A stretch of DNA of 64,000 bases from Capillidium heterosporum. Its lineage: Eukaryota > Entomophthoromycota > Entomophthoromycetes > Entomophthorales > Capillidiaceae. Made by a program: the position numbers and the translations under genes. Positions 33,416-46,039 of this stretch are shown here, piece by piece. Under the pieces are notes generated by a model. The model did not search any database and was not told where the DNA came from. It saw nothing but the letters and a program-made list of their open reading frames with translations. The number at the start of each line of letters is the position of its first letter. Position 1 is the stretch's first letter. Where the stretch lies: NCBI GenBank assembly GCA_016630905.1, contig WBMQ01000004.1, positions 1,550,001 to 1,614,000 on the forward strand, read 5' to 3'.

Positions 33416-34991
33416 ATGGATATAGAAACAGAATTCAACAACCTACTGATAGCCAAAAATCAAAGTCAAAGTGCCAAGCATCTACTCGATGAATATGAAA
33501 AGGTAACCGATCTACTAACCGACTTCAACACCAACTTGAATTACAAAGTTATGGTAAGTATCTGCAATACCCTCGTTCAAACCTAAAAGCTGTTCTGTAG
33601 GTACCTTTTGGTAGTTTAGCTTTCATACCCGGTAAAATCTATAGCACCAATCAGTTTACGGTAGCTCTAGGGGAGAATTGGTTTGCTGATCGAAGTTTGA
33701 ATCAGACTTTAGCTATCTTGGAACGCCGTAAAAGTTATTTAAAAGAACAGTTAGAGGCTCTAAAACCGAACTTGGAGAATTTAACTTCGAAGTTGGGCAT
33801 AAATTTAGATAGTAGAGGCAGTGGTATTAAGGAGTATCAGGTAAATTTATTTTTAGGAAAGCTTTTGTTTATTTATTTCTTAGGTAGAGGATGGTACTAA
33901 GTTTGTAGATATACGTGAGGAATATGTAAGTGAAGATGAAGCTGAAGCTGAAAAAGGTAAATTTACAAATTTGATTTTATAAATACAAATGTTTAATGCC
34001 ATTTTTAAGCAGTTCAATCAACCCAACCTAAGATAAAAGGTAAAACGGCCGAGGAAGCCGAGTTCGATCGAAAACTTCTAGCCTTCATGTCCCAAGTGGA
34101 AAGTGACGACGAAGAGGAAATTGAATCGAGTGATGAAGACGCCAAGCCCTTCCCCACTTACAAGAAATCTATGTACGATTTGGAAGAAGTTGAGGAAGAA
34201 GAAGCTTATGAAGAGGGTAGGAACTACGTAGACAAATACGAGTCGGATAGTGAAGTATCCGATCCCAACCTTTCTGACTCGGATCAAAGGACGACCAAGA
34301 ATGTGGCAAAGAGCTTCAGCGAATTAAACCTAGGAGGTAAGAAGAAGGTTAGTTTCGACAGCTCAGTAAAGGATCCTTCTACGAGACCCCCTGAAGCTTT
34401 TCGAAAGGGGTTACCTGGGGAGCTATACAAGCAGCTTATGGAGGGGAACTACTCAGCCATCTACGACAGCTTGCCCGATGTTGCCGTCGGCCAAGACCAG
34501 GATCTTGGCGATGGGATAAGCTATCAAGTTATACCCAATGATGCTGTCGAATTTAACAATGAAGAGGTTGATGAGGATGAGGAAGTTGAAACTGAAAGCA
34601 AAGTTAAAAATAAAGGTAAAGTCATGGAGCTGAATGTAGTGGAGCGACCTACCACCTGTACTGATCCCGACGAATTGGAAACAGCCTTAGACAACAAACT
34701 GGTAATTCTGAATGACAGCTACCGTTCAACGATACTAACCACTATCTTTTTAACTTTTAGATTCAGGATGAGTACCACAAATATCGATCTGCATTCATAG
34801 CATCCCACGTCGGCTACAATTCCTCTCCCCTAGAACAAGAGATGGTAATCTTTTTAATTTAGATAAAGATTTATTTAATATATTTTCAAAAACTGTAGAA
34901 GGCATATACTCAATATGAGACAGAAGAAAAACCTATCAAGAAGATGTCAAGGTTTAAGGCAGCTAGGCTGGCTAGTAAAAACCAACAGTAG
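33416..34991 (+). CDS. BUD27: URI/BUD27-type unconventional prefoldin, 6 exons
   Basis: Prefoldin-like RPB5-interacting protein that helps assemble RNA polymerases and links TOR signalling to transcription and translation. Exons: 33416-33553, 33601-33840, 33884-33956, 34013-34701, 34761-34844, 34899-34991 (438 residues, no indels). The N-terminal ~130 residues form the prefoldin alpha-type coiled coil with the diagnostic hairpin VPFGSLAFIPGKIYSTNQFTVALG and an LERRKSYLKEQLEAL helix. The middle is strongly acidic (ESDDEEEIESSDED, DEDEEVE), as in yeast Bud27 and human URI. The C-terminus ends in the conserved basic SRFKAARLASK motif. Introns are 43-59 nt. Confidence 0.85.
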
Positions 34992-36484
34992 TTTTAATGT
35001 GGGATATTAGACTATTAAAAAGCAAGGCTAGTTATTTAAAGACTTAGTTTTCTTAAGTTTTATTCCTTGAATAATATTGCTAGAAATCTGATAAACCGGC
35101 TATTTAAGACACCTGATAAGGTACAATAACCTTTTTGATTATCAGTATAATCCTCGGTTGAAAAGATATTTCTTTATTTTTAGTACACTTGTTTCTGGAT
35201 GAGAACTGTTTTGTGTAGCATTATTAGGCCTAACAGGAACTATACAGTACTGTTAAAAGTGATTTGACAAGTCTGACGGTAGCTATATGTCTTCTTTCTA
35301 CAGATATAGGCACTAACCATGCCTTTTAGCTTTATATACCATTGGTGATGCTTAAGCTTTTATTGTCTGCATTTTACAGGATAAAAGTTTTGCATCAATT
35401 TAAAGAAGCTGATGCAAGATAGCTTACAGGCGATGGCTAGCTTTGCAAATTTTAAGGTTAGAACCGTAAAGGGTTCGATGATCTAGTTCAACTTCGACAT
35501 CGGTACTTGGATTTCGTGTGATCTAAAAATAGAAAGGTTAGAATAAAATCTTCTATATACTTAGTTGGGACAGCAAAGATGAGATAAGGCCATGTTGCTT
35601 GTCCTGGGAGGTAGGATAGGTCTTTGGATCGGGAAACCTAAGTGATTTAGTAGCTCAAGATGGCATTGTAAAAATCTGAACTAAAGGTTCAAAAATGTGG
35701 GCAAAATGACCATTCTCAAAGCTGTATATGAAATAAAATTTAAGATTCAAGTAGATTAGGAGGTCACCTGGGAAAGTTCGACTAAAACTTTAAAATGGCA
35801 AATACGATCAACATTCAAAAATGATGCCAACAGCGAGATGAAAAATGATATTGGCTAATATGGAGAGTAGAATGTGAAGTAGAGAGTTTGTAAAGCGTTC
35901 AAAAATGAAATTTGATCTATTGTTTACGGACCCAACGGAGGGTAAAGCGTAGAGTCGGTTAAATAAGTTACTATCCTGGCTATAGGGCATCTCCAAAACC
36001 CAATAGATGTACAAAACAAAGGCATTTTTCTCCATCTTTCAATTACCGATAATCGGTAAATAAAACATGTGTTGATTGGTATGTCTCCAAATAATAGTGG
36101 AGGCCGGCAAATTATATTGGTTTATACCAAATAGGAATCGCAAACTAGAACAGGTACTGTCTTCGACTAATGTTTTACTTTTAGGGCTGTCAAAAATTTT
36201 CACTTGGAATTCCAAATCTTGTTTATGAAAGCAGTTAAAATAAATTTCCCAGGTTTTCCAATAAATATTCTGGCGAAACAGATGCTGAGAACGTTGCCAA
36301 CCATCCATCTGATGTGCACTGCTTGTCTATCGCGCATGAAATAGGTCAAGCTGCTATTAAATTAAACTCCTTCCGTTAGATCGGCTATCAATTTGAATAC
36401 AAATTGGATTAACGTGGTCAGGATGGTCTCAATTTTTCCTATATACGTTTAAAACCCTTCAAACTATCATGAGCGAATCCCTGG
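34992..36484 (-). other. Intergenic with possible eroded membrane-protein gene
   Basis: Minus-strand frames at 36039-36308, 35808-36035 and about 35500-35640 are consecutive and hydrophobic in part (LLHILLSILANIIFHLAVG), which could be pieces of one decayed or multi-exon membrane protein. I could not link them with convincing splice sites or recognise a family, so no CDS is called. Confidence 0.2.
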
Positions 36485-36491
36485 TATATAA
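36485..36491 (+). promoter_or_regulatory. TATA box of the Cys-rich repeat gene
   Basis: TATATAA followed by GG, about 120 bp upstream of the ATG at 36610, the only strong TATA match in the region. Confidence 0.5.
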
Positions 36492-36609
36492 GGAGTCGAT
36501 TAAAGCTCAAGTTTTCTCAAATCCTGTTTAAAAGTTTAGCATATCCATTTTTGACACTTAGAGTAGAAATTAGAATTTACAACCCATTAGAAGCGTGTAC
36601 CTCTAGAAC

Positions 36610-39600
36610 ATGCACCCAATACTCTCCTTGATCCTGGGAACTCTGGTAGTTTCGGCTCAAGACTATTTAGTATGCCCACCAAACAACGCGGTGTGCACCT
36701 ACAAGGGGGTGAAATATACCTTCGGGGCGATCGGTCAACCCATTTGCTGGAAGAAATCTAGCTACGGATGGGAGTGTACCAACCCCGGGTACGACGGCGA
36801 GTGTCCACCAGGCTACATCGATATTATAGATGAAGAATGTGTCAATCCCAACCCACCACCCTGCCCTAAACCCACTACCTTTGACATCAAATGTACAGCT
36901 CCTGACGGCTCCACTGCCACATCTGGTAGCCCTGGAAACAACCTGTGCTGGAAGATGAAAGACAACAAGTGGATCTGTGGACCAAAGTCGGGAACCAAGT
37001 GTAAGCAAGACGAACTGGAGATGTCCAAATGTCTGCCCAAGGTTGAATGTCCCAAGAACCCCACCTTCCGACTTGGCTGCGATGCCGGAAACGGCCAAAC
37101 CTCTATTTATGGGGATGCTGGCGCCAACGTGTGCTGGTCTCCTACTCAAGATGGAAAGTGGAAGTGTGGTCCCAAAGCTGGAGGCAAGTGCCAGGTTTCT
37201 CAGATCGATATATCAACCTGCCCACCCCCCAAGGTAACTCCACCTACCTGCCCGCCTCCCAATAGCTTTACCCTTAAATGCAAATCCAACCCGGCCTCCG
37301 ATACCACTTTCCTCAACTACGCTGCTAACCCATGCTGGTACCACGACACGAATCCCAATGAGTGGCTCTGTGAACCTAAGGTCGGTGGTGTTTGTAGGAA
37401 GGATGCCCTCGATGTTGGTCCTTGCAAGCGTGATAAACCACCACCGGATTGCCCACCTCGCGACAACTTCCGTCTGTCTTGTGACGCCGGTAGTGGCAAG
37501 TCTTCCTACTTCGGAAACCCTGGAGTCAACGTATGTTGGACCCAGTCCGATGACAAGAAGTGGCAATGTGTTCCTAAGGTTGGTGGTAAGTGTACCTCCT
37601 CCCAACTGGATATCACTACCTGTCCTCCTCCCACACCTACTCCTCCTAAATGTCCTCCAGCTGACAGCTTTGATCTCAAATGCAGTACCGATCCCTCATC
37701 CACCTTCTACAACCCCGGCAGCAAACCTTGCTGGTACTATCAAGAAGGGTGAAACTGCTTTCAGCTGTGAAGCTAAGGATGGCGATAAGTGCAGCGCCGA
37801 CGCCATCGATATTGTCAAATGCGATCGTGTTAAGCCTCCACCATGCCCTTACAATGCTGACTACCGTCTTACTTGTGATGCTGGAAATGGCCAAACTGCC
37901 ATCTTCGGTAACCCCGGTACTAACGTTTGTTGGTCTCTAAATAAGGGTGGCGACTGGCAATGTGGTCCTAAGACCAACGGAAAATGCTCCCCTGCTCAGC
38001 TAGATATCAGTACATGTAAACACCCCAATCCTAAACCTCCTAAATGTCCTCCCAAGAATAGCTACGACCTTAAGTGCAGTACTGATCCCTCATCCACTTT
38101 CTACAAGCCTGGCAGCAAACCTTGCTGGTATCATAAAAACGGTGACGAAGCTTGGAGTTGTGAAGCTAAGGTTGGTGATAAGTGCAGTAATGCCGATACC
38201 ATCGACGTCGATACCTGCCCACGCGATCCTTCACCACCACCATGTCCTTATGACGCTGACTACCGTCTCACTTGCAATGCTGGAAATGGCCAAACCGCCA
38301 TCTTTGGTAACCCCTGGTGAAAATGTCTGTTGGTCTCAGAATGGTGATGGCAACTGGCTATGTGGACCTAAGGCCAACGGAAAGTGTGCTTATTCACAAC
38401 TAGATATCAGCACTTGTCCCTCCTCCTAAACCTGATGTTCCTAAATGTCCTCCCAAGGATAGCTACGACCTCAAATGCAGTACTGATCCCTCATCCACCT
38501 TCTACAAGCCTGGCAGCAAGCCTTGCTGGTATATCAAGAAGGGTGATGAATCTTGGAGCTGTGAAGCTAAGGTTGGTGATAAGTGCAGCAATGCTGATGC
38601 CATCGATGTTGATACTTGTCCACGTGATCCCTCACCACCACCATGTCCTTACAATGCTGACTATCGTCTCACCTGTGATGCTGGAAACGGCCAAACCGCC
38701 ATCTTCGGTAACCCCGGTGACAATGTTTGTTGGTCTCAGAATGGTGATGGCAACTGGCTTATGTGGACCTAAGGCCAATGGAAAGTGTACCTATTCGCAA
38801 CTTAGATATCAGCACTTGTCCTCCTCCTAAATCCTGATGTCTCCTAAATGTCCTCCCAAGGATAGTTACGACCTCAAATGCAGTACTGATCCCTCATCCA
38901 CTTTCTACAAGCCTGGTAGCAAGCCTTGCTGGTACATCAAGAAGGGTGATGAAGCTTGGAGCTGTGAAGCTAAGGTCAATGATAAGTGCAGCAATGCTGA
39001 TTCCATTGACGTCGATACCTGCCCACGCGATCCTTCACCACCACCATGTCCTTATGACGCTGACTACCGTCTCACTTGTGATGCTGGAAATGGCCAAACC
39101 GCCATCTTCGGTAACCCTGGTGACAATGTCTGCTGGTCTCAAAACGGTGATGGCAACTGGTTATGTGGACCTAAGGCCAATGGAAAGTGTACCTATTCGC
39201 AATTAGATATCAGCACTTGTCCTCCCCCCAAACCTGATGTTCCTAAATGTCCTCCCAAGGATAGCTACGATCTTAAGTGCAGTACTGATCCCTCATCCAC
39301 CTTCTACAGCCCCGGCAGTAAACCTTGTTGGTACATCAAGAAGGGTGAAACTATTTTCAGTTGTGAAGCCAAGGTCAATGATAAATGCAGTAATGCTGAC
39401 TCCATCGATATCGGTACTTGCCCACGCGATCCTTCACCACCACCATGTCCTTATGACGCTGACTACCGTCTCACTTGTGATGCTGGAAATGGCCAAACCG
39501 CCATCTTCGGTAACCCTGGTGACAATGTCTGCTGGTCTCAAAACGGTGATGGCAACTGGTTATGTGGACCTAAGGCCAATGGAAAATGTGCTTATTCACA

Positions 39601-42600
39601 ACTAGATATCAGTACTTGTCCTCCTCCTAAACCTGATGTTCCTAAATGTCCTCCCAAGGATAGCTACGACCTCAAATGCAGTACTGATCCCTCATCCACT
39701 TTCTACAAGCCTGGTGGCAAACCTTGCTGGTATATCAAGAAGGGTGATGAAGCTTGGAGCTGTGAAGCTAAGGTTGGTGATAAATGCAGCAATGCTGATG
39801 CCATCGATGTTGATACTTGTCCACGTGATCCCTCACCACCACCATGTCCTTACAATGCTGACTATCGTCTCACCTGTGATGCTGGAAATGGCCAAACCGC
39901 CATCTTCGGTAACCCCGGTGACAATGTCTGTTGGTCTCAGAATGGTGATGGCAACTGGCTATGTGGACCTAAGGCCAACGGAAAGTGTGCTTATTCACAA
40001 CTAGATATCAGCACTTGTCCTCCTCCTAAACCTGATGTTCCTAAATGTCCTCCCAAGGATAGTTACGACCTCAAATGCAGTACTGACCCATCATCTACTT
40101 TCTACAAGCCTGGTGGCAAACCTTGCTGGTATATCAAGAAGGGTGATGAAGCTTGGAGTTGTGAAGCTAAGGTTGGTGATAAGTGCAGCAATGCTGATTC
40201 CATTGACGTCGATACCTGCCCACGTGATCCCCCACCACCACCATGCCCCTATAATGCAAACTTCCGTCTTACTTGTGATGCTGGTAATAATCAAACTGCT
40301 ATCTTCGGTAACCCTGGTGTCAACGTTTGTTGGTCTTTGAACGGCGATGGTGATTGGTTATGTGGTCCTAAGGCTAACGGAAAATGTGCCTATTCACAAT
40401 TGGATGTCAGCACTTGTACTCCTCCCAAGCCTAATCCTCCTGAATGTCCTCCACCTGACAGCTTCGATCTTAAGTGCTCTAATAATCCTTCATCAAGCTT
40501 CTTCCAATCCGGTGCTACTCCCTGTTGGTATCACAATTTGGACGACACTGCTTGGAGTTGTGAAGCCAAGGTCGGTGATTCGTGTAACAAAGATGCCATT
40601 GACGTTACCAAGTGTCCTCATGTCCCTCCTCCTCCTCCATGCCCTTACAACCCAGACTACCGTCTTACTTGTGACGCTGGTGATAACAAGACTGCCATCT
40701 ATGGCAACCCTGGTGACAACGTTTGTTGGACCCAATCCGATGAAGGTGATTGGTTATGTGGACCTAAGGCCAATGGCAAGTGTACTACTTCTCAGCTAGA
40801 CATTACTACATGTAAACCTGCTCCACCTAATCCTCCTGAATGCCCTCCCAAGGATAGTTACGATCTTAAATGCAGTACTGACCCATCATCTACTTTCTAC
40901 AAGCCTGGTAGCAAGCCTTGCTGGTACATTAAGAAGGGTGAAACTGCTTTCAGTTGTGAAGCCAAGGTCAATGATAAATGCAGCAATGCTGATTCCATTG
41001 ATATCGGTATTTGCCCACGTGAACCACCACCACCACCATGCCCCTATGATGCAGACTTCCGTCTTACTTGTAATGCTGGTAACGACCAAACTGCCATCTT
41101 CGGTAATCCTGGTGTCAACGTTTGCTGGTCACAGAACAGCGATGGTGATTGGCTATGTGGACCTAAGGCTAATGGAAAGTGTACTTATTCACAGTTGGAT
41201 ATTAGCACTTGTACTCCCCCCAAGCCTAATCCTCCTGAATGCCCTCCCAAGGATAGTTACGATCTTAAATGCAGTACCGACCCATCATCCACCTTCTATA
41301 GCCCCGGTAGCAAACCTTGCTGGTACATCAAGAAGGGTGAAGCTGCTTTCAGCTGTGAAGCTAAGATCGGCGATTCCTGTAATAAGGATGCCATCGACGT
41401 TGCCAAATGTCCACATGAACCTCCTCCTCCACCCTGCCCCTACTTCCCAAGCTTCCGTTTAACTTGCAACGCCGGTAACGGTCAAACTGCAATCTTCGGT
41501 AACCCAGGTGTCAATGTATGCTGGTCAGTTTCTCAAGATGGTGAATGGCTATGTGGACCTAAGACTAACGGAAAGTGTACCTATTCACAGTTGGATATCA
41601 GCACTTGTACTCCTCCCAAGCCCACTCCTCCTGATTGCCCTCCACCTGACAGCTTCAACCTCAAATGTACCTCGAATCCACCATCTTCTTCCACTTTCTT
41701 CGATTATGGAGCCAACAGATGTTGGTACCATGATGGTGACACTGCTGAATGGAGCTGTGAGCCTTTGGCCGGTGATGCCTGTAACAAGGATACTGTCGAT
41801 GTCAAAGACTGTAAGCGTGACAGACCCCCACCAAACTGCCCTTACTTCCCTACCTACCGCGAAACCTGCGAAACTGCCTCTGGTCAAACTGTACTTTATG
41901 GAAACCCTGGAGTCAACGTCTGTTGGTCATTTGGTGAAGAAGATAAGTTTGTTTGCGGACCTAAGGCTAACGGAAAATGTGCTTCGACCCAGTTGGATAT
42001 CACAACTTGCAAGGAGCCAACCCCTGTTATACCTAAATGTCCTCCTCCTGACAGTTTCAAGCTTCCATGTACCTCGAATCCTCCTTCCAATTCGACCTTC
42101 TCCCAACCTGGAAACAACGTATGCTGGTTCCACGACGGTGATGAATCGGTTTGGTACTGCGAGCCTAAGGGACAAAGTGGCTGTGAAAAGGATTCAATCA
42201 ACGTCAAGGATAACTGTCCACATGCTGATCCACCTCCTCTATGTCCTGCACCCAACGATTACCTCCTCCACTGCGATGCTGGTAACGGTTTGGCCCCAGT
42301 TGCTGGAAACCCCGGAAACTTCCCTTGCTGGACCTACTCTTCCGAAAAGTGGTCTTGCGTTGCTAAGGTTGATGGCAAGTGTACTACTTCTCAACTCGAC
42401 ATAACTACCTGTAACTTCGACGTTCCAAAGACTCCTGATTGTCCACCCATGGATGCAGTTGACCTTACTTGTGAGTCGTACCCCGCCTCCAACTCGACTT
42501 TCTATGAACCTGGAACTAACGTATGCTGGTCTAAGGCTTTGAACGACCAATCTGTCTGGTTATGTGAAGGAAAGACCAACAACGGTGCCTGTCAACAAGG

Positions 42601-43855
42601 TGAACGTGATGTAACGGGTTGTCCTAAGCTCCCACCTGCACCACCCTGTCCATACGACTTGACGTTCCTGACCCGCTGTACCACAAAGGATGGCAAGGGA
42701 GCCTTCGCTGGCAACCCTGGACCTAACAAATGCTGGACTAAGGGCGAATCTGGATGGAATTGTGGAGCTGTTGCTAGTAATGGAAAGTGCGGTTACTCCG
42801 AGCTTGACATTACCACTTGTAATGTACCCACTCCTCAACCTCCACCCTGTCCTTCCGTTGACCAATACGAATTAGCCTGTAACTCTAACCCACCATCAAA
42901 CTCCACCTTCGCCAGCCCTGGAATCAATCTCTGCTGGATCAAGAGTGGAGATGACTGGAACTGTGAGCCAAAGACTAACGATGGCAGTTGCCAGAAGGTT
43001 GAACTTGACATCACTACCTGTCCACCACCCATTCCTCCTCCAGACTGCCCACCTGAAAATCAGTACCTCCTCACCTGTGATGCCGGTAACGGAAAGATTT
43101 CGTTCGCTGGTAACCCTGGTGATAACGTCTGCTGGACCCTTAACGGTGATGCTTGGAACTGTGGACCCAAGAAGGATGGCAAGTGCAAGTATCCCTCAAT
43201 CGATATCAAGACTTGTCCATTCAAGACTCCCGATACTCCTACCTGCCCAGCTAAGGATCAAGGAAGCTTGAAGTGCACTTCGAACCCACCTGGAAACTCC
43301 ACTTTCGACAACTACGCTCCTAATAACTGCTGGTCTCCTGACTCCAAGGATCCCACCAAATGGAACTGCCGTCCTTTCACCAACAATGGTGCTTGTCAAG
43401 CTGGTGAGCTTAACGTAGCCACATGTCCTCATACTCCACCCTGCCTGCCATCCGACAGTACCTGTACCTACTACGGTGGTTCTTACAAGATCACCGATCC
43501 CAAGGCCCCAGCCTGCTGGATTAAGTCAGTAGGTAAGTACGGTGGCGGCTACAGCTGTATCCCCAAGCCTAAGAACCAGCCTTGTAAGTCGGGCTACATT
43601 GACATCAAGCCCTGCTACCCTGATTGCCCCTCAGAGTACGCCTCTTGTACTTACAAGTACCAACAGTACTTTGCCGGCACCATCAAGGCCAGTGACAAGT
43701 CAGCCCCTGCCTGTTGGTCCGCCAACCCCGAGGGTCAGACCAAGACTTACAGTTGCGTCCCCAGGACTGGAAACACCTGCCCCGAGAGAACCGTCGATGT
43801 CACCAAGTGCTTCAACAAGTACGATGTAGTTGACGATGATGACGATGAATCTTAG
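36610..43855 (+). CDS. Giant secreted Cys-rich tandem-repeat protein
   Basis: The ATG at 36610 opens a signal peptide (MHPILSLILGTLVVSAQ) and the gene ends at 43855 with an acidic tail (VVDDDDDES); no GPI or membrane anchor is visible. I count about 36 units of ~66 residues, each with six cysteines in the pattern C-x8-9-C-x15-18-CW-x~9-C-x7-8-C-x~10-C. Two unit types alternate: CPPKDSYDLKCSTDPSST... and CPYDADYRLTCDAGNGQT.... The pair forms a 399-bp period, nearly identical between 38.4 and 40.2 kb and more diverged at both ends. The frame shifts seven times, all between about 37735 and 38845, each by one extra base; 7,246 nt is 3n+1, as expected for seven insertions, giving about 2,412 residues. 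I do not recognise the domain. A cell-wall, spore-coat or adhesion role is only inference. Confidence 0.85.
37735..38845 (+). other. Cluster of seven single-base insertions
   Basis: Compared with sister repeat units, extra bases occur near 37739 (TGGTAC-T-ATC), 38315 (AACCCC-T-GG), 38419 (TGTCC-C-TCC), 38760 (TGGC-T-TATG), 38803 (AACT-T-AGAT), 38832 (CCTAAA-T-CC) and 38840 (GATGT-C-TCC). Removing each restores the repeat frame. None occurs in the following 5 kb of the same repeats. Confidence 0.85.
38450..40440 (+). repeat. Tandem 399-bp coding repeats
   Basis: Consecutive copies start around 38450, 38850, 39250, 39650 and 40050 with only scattered substitutions, mostly synonymous. Such similarity implies recent amplification or gene conversion, and makes the copy number in an assembly uncertain. 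Confidence 0.85.
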
Positions 43856-44464
43856 TTTAAATTGATTAAAGATTTCCCTTTTTTACAGTTTTAGTTTCTA
43901 ATTTGTATTTTCTTTACAAATAGAATCAGGTATAATTGTATAGGAAGAAATGTACTATTTCCAACAATAAATGTATCAATAAATACTCTTAAATGTACGG
44001 TATAAAACGTATAAATACTTTTACTAAAGATAGGATATTATATTTTAATGAATTACCGAATTTAAGCGAAGCACAGCTAATATGTTACCCTTTACCATTC
44101 TATACTTGTTCACCAGCTTTGTTATTTAAAACTACTTTTTATTTTGGCTGCTAAAATCATCGTATTTAGCGTTTACTTATCTAGGATTGTAGCGATGAAA
44201 GCAAGGTTCATCATCTAGTTCATTACAGTTGAAAACGTAAATGTATCAACTCGAAATCACAACTTTGATACTTCAAGCTTAATTTATAGAAGGTAGATAT
44301 CATTGAATAGCAACGGTAGCTAAGTGACTACCATATTTAACAAAAGTTGTTTACATTGTAAAATATCAATAGTATTAAAAACTTATACGAGTCAAGTGGC
44401 TTAAAAATTAACTGGTAAATGAAACCATAAAATGGCTTGAAATTAAAAATAGCAACCATACCCT
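43856..44464. other. Intergenic between convergent genes
   Basis: 3' flanks of the Cys-rich gene and the C2 gene (AATAAA-type signals near 43965-43985). No other feature seen. Confidence 0.45.
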
Positions 44465-44968
44465 TTATCTCAAATATTCGATACGTAAGAGAACCTCACC
44501 TGAGTTCTTGGACCCCTTTCCGATGTTGTACCAGGATTCAGTTCTTCCATTTTGAACAATTCCTTGGATAGGGATCTTGGTTTCACCAATCAAGTCATCG
44601 CGGATGGTGTCGAGGTCCCAAACTTGCAGGTGCACTTCACTGTTGTCCTTGACAGGGCTTAAAAGTAAAGGTTTAACTTATAGTTAACAAATAAGCTTAC
44701 AAGGTGAAAGTTTCGTTCCAGGTAGCTGCTGAACCAGCGTTCTTGATGGTCTTGGTACGCTCTTTGTTGTGGTTACATTTGATTATGGCGTAGGCATCGT
44801 TCTTTCCTAAATTAAAGTCAGTTTAAATGCTGGTATACTGCTTACCGATGAGGGGGAGGTCTTGGTTCGTCAAGTTGCGAGCTTCAACTGTTTATAATTA
44901 GTACAAATTTAAAATAAAGCCAACTTACCAACTGTGATTCTTAAACTTCCAATGTTGGTACCAAACAT
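44465..44968 (-). CDS. Single C2-domain protein, 4 exons
   Basis: Exons 44929-44968, 44846-44887, 44701-44806 and 44465-44657 give 126 residues, almost entirely one C2 domain, the beta-sandwich that binds Ca2+ and phospholipid. Seen: LRITVVEARNLTNQDL at strand 1, then GKNDAYAIIKC with the first Ca-ligand loop Asp, the ATWNETF core motif, VHLQVWDLDTIRDDLIGET with the second acidic loop, and WYNIGKGSKNSGEVLLRIEY at the end. In loop 1 Asn-Gln-Asp-Leu gives one acidic residue before GKND, so Ca2+ coordination may be partial. It lacks a signal peptide, so it is cytosolic. A TATA box (45003-45010) is 35-42 bp upstream. Stand-alone C2 proteins are known in fungi and plants, with membrane-targeting roles presumed. 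Confidence 0.88.
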
Positions 44969-45002
44969 ATTTGTTACTTTCAAAATGAGCAGCTTGGACC
45001 CC

Positions 45003-45010
45003 CTTTTATA
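45003..45010 (-). promoter_or_regulatory. TATA box of the C2 gene
   Basis: The minus strand reads TATAAAAG followed by GGG, 35-42 bp before the ATG at 44968; the short distance implies a very short 5' leader. Confidence 0.55.
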
Positions 45011-45955
45011 CCTTTGCTTGCAAAAATAGGTTATTCCTTTCGGTAGCTATGTATTACGTTTCATCTGTCCTTTGGAATTTCAGCGCTATTATCACCGCTT
45101 TTGCACCTTTCCAAAGCTTGGTTGTTGAACAAACAATTGGTTAGACTCATAATGTTCTGTTTGGATTTAGTAGGCCTACTTTTACAGCTGAAGTTTAAAC
45201 TATAGATTAAAATAATTATGAACAAAAGAGCTGCTATAAGCTAGGATAACAATATATACGTCATCACTGGCATTCCTGGCTTTAGCTAATTGTCCTGCTA
45301 TCAAGTGTGGATGCTGGTTTATCGAATTTGAGTTCAAGCCCATTTATAGTTCGATACAAGACATTAAAACCTACCTCAATAGGTACAACAAATTCAGCAA
45401 TGTGCTGTCAAACATAAAAGCAGATTGAAATCCAAAATTTGGCAAATATAAAGCGTATACCGCTAATCGATGTATGATAGTGAGTTGGTTTCAATATTAT
45501 AAGATTTGATCGTATTAGACAAGTACTATGCTATGCTCTCTCTAATGATTGAATTTAGATTAAAATCTATTGCTATTACTCACTACCTTCATTCAAACAT
45601 ACGTTGCAGTATATACATGTTTCCCAAATATTAATAATAGGCTTTAAATAATCATGTTGAACGAATCATTTGTCCAAAAATGAGTAAATAGAGTGAACGT
45701 AATGTTGATTGATCGCCTTGATTAACCTCTATTATACAAAGTATAAAATAATTTTGGAAATATTACTACTATGGCTATAATACCAAATTGGAACACATAA
45801 CTCACATAGTATAGTTTGTGTTTCGAATATATGATATTTGTATAAATGTAAAGAAACTGGAAAACTTGCAACAAATATTTATGGCTTCAACTTTGATTTC
45901 TTAAATTTTATAGATATTTATCCTGGAATATTTGCCATCTTGTATAAGTAACAAA
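45011..45955. other. Intergenic, no supported gene
   Basis: A plus-strand frame around 45246-45429 encodes a Cys-containing peptide (NCPAIKCGCW...) but has no ATG and no convincing upstream exon, so it is not called. Confidence 0.3.
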
Positions 45956-46039
45956 CCCTCTTTAGCTCAGTTGGAAGAGCGTGGGACTGTAATTCAAATA
46001 GTCATCCCGAGGCCCCTGGTTCGATCCCAGGAGGAGGGA
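45956..46039 (+). tRNA. tRNA-Tyr(GTA), intron-containing, copy 3
   Basis: Same 84-nt sequence and intron as the genes at 15051 and 19698. A CTTTTT terminator follows. The upstream flank differs from the other two except for AACAA just before the gene. Confidence 0.95.

Noticed and set aside
34078-34287. Minus-strand ORF across BUD27/URI
   Set aside because: Antisense of the acidic repeat-like region (GAA/GAT-rich), which reads as hydrophobic residues on the opposite strand.
37735-38845. Programmed frameshifting in the Cys-rich gene
   Set aside because: Seven different contexts, all extra bases absent in sister repeats; no common slippery site. Error or decay is simpler.
36667-43432. Many ORFs in alternate frames and on the minus strand of the Cys-rich gene
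   Set aside because: They recur with the 399-bp period and follow the composition of the real frame; none has a distinct start or domain.
36610-43855. CRISPR array or satellite as explanation of the 399-bp repeats
   Set aside because: The repeats are coding, with a conserved six-cysteine pattern and a signal peptide; the host is eukaryotic.
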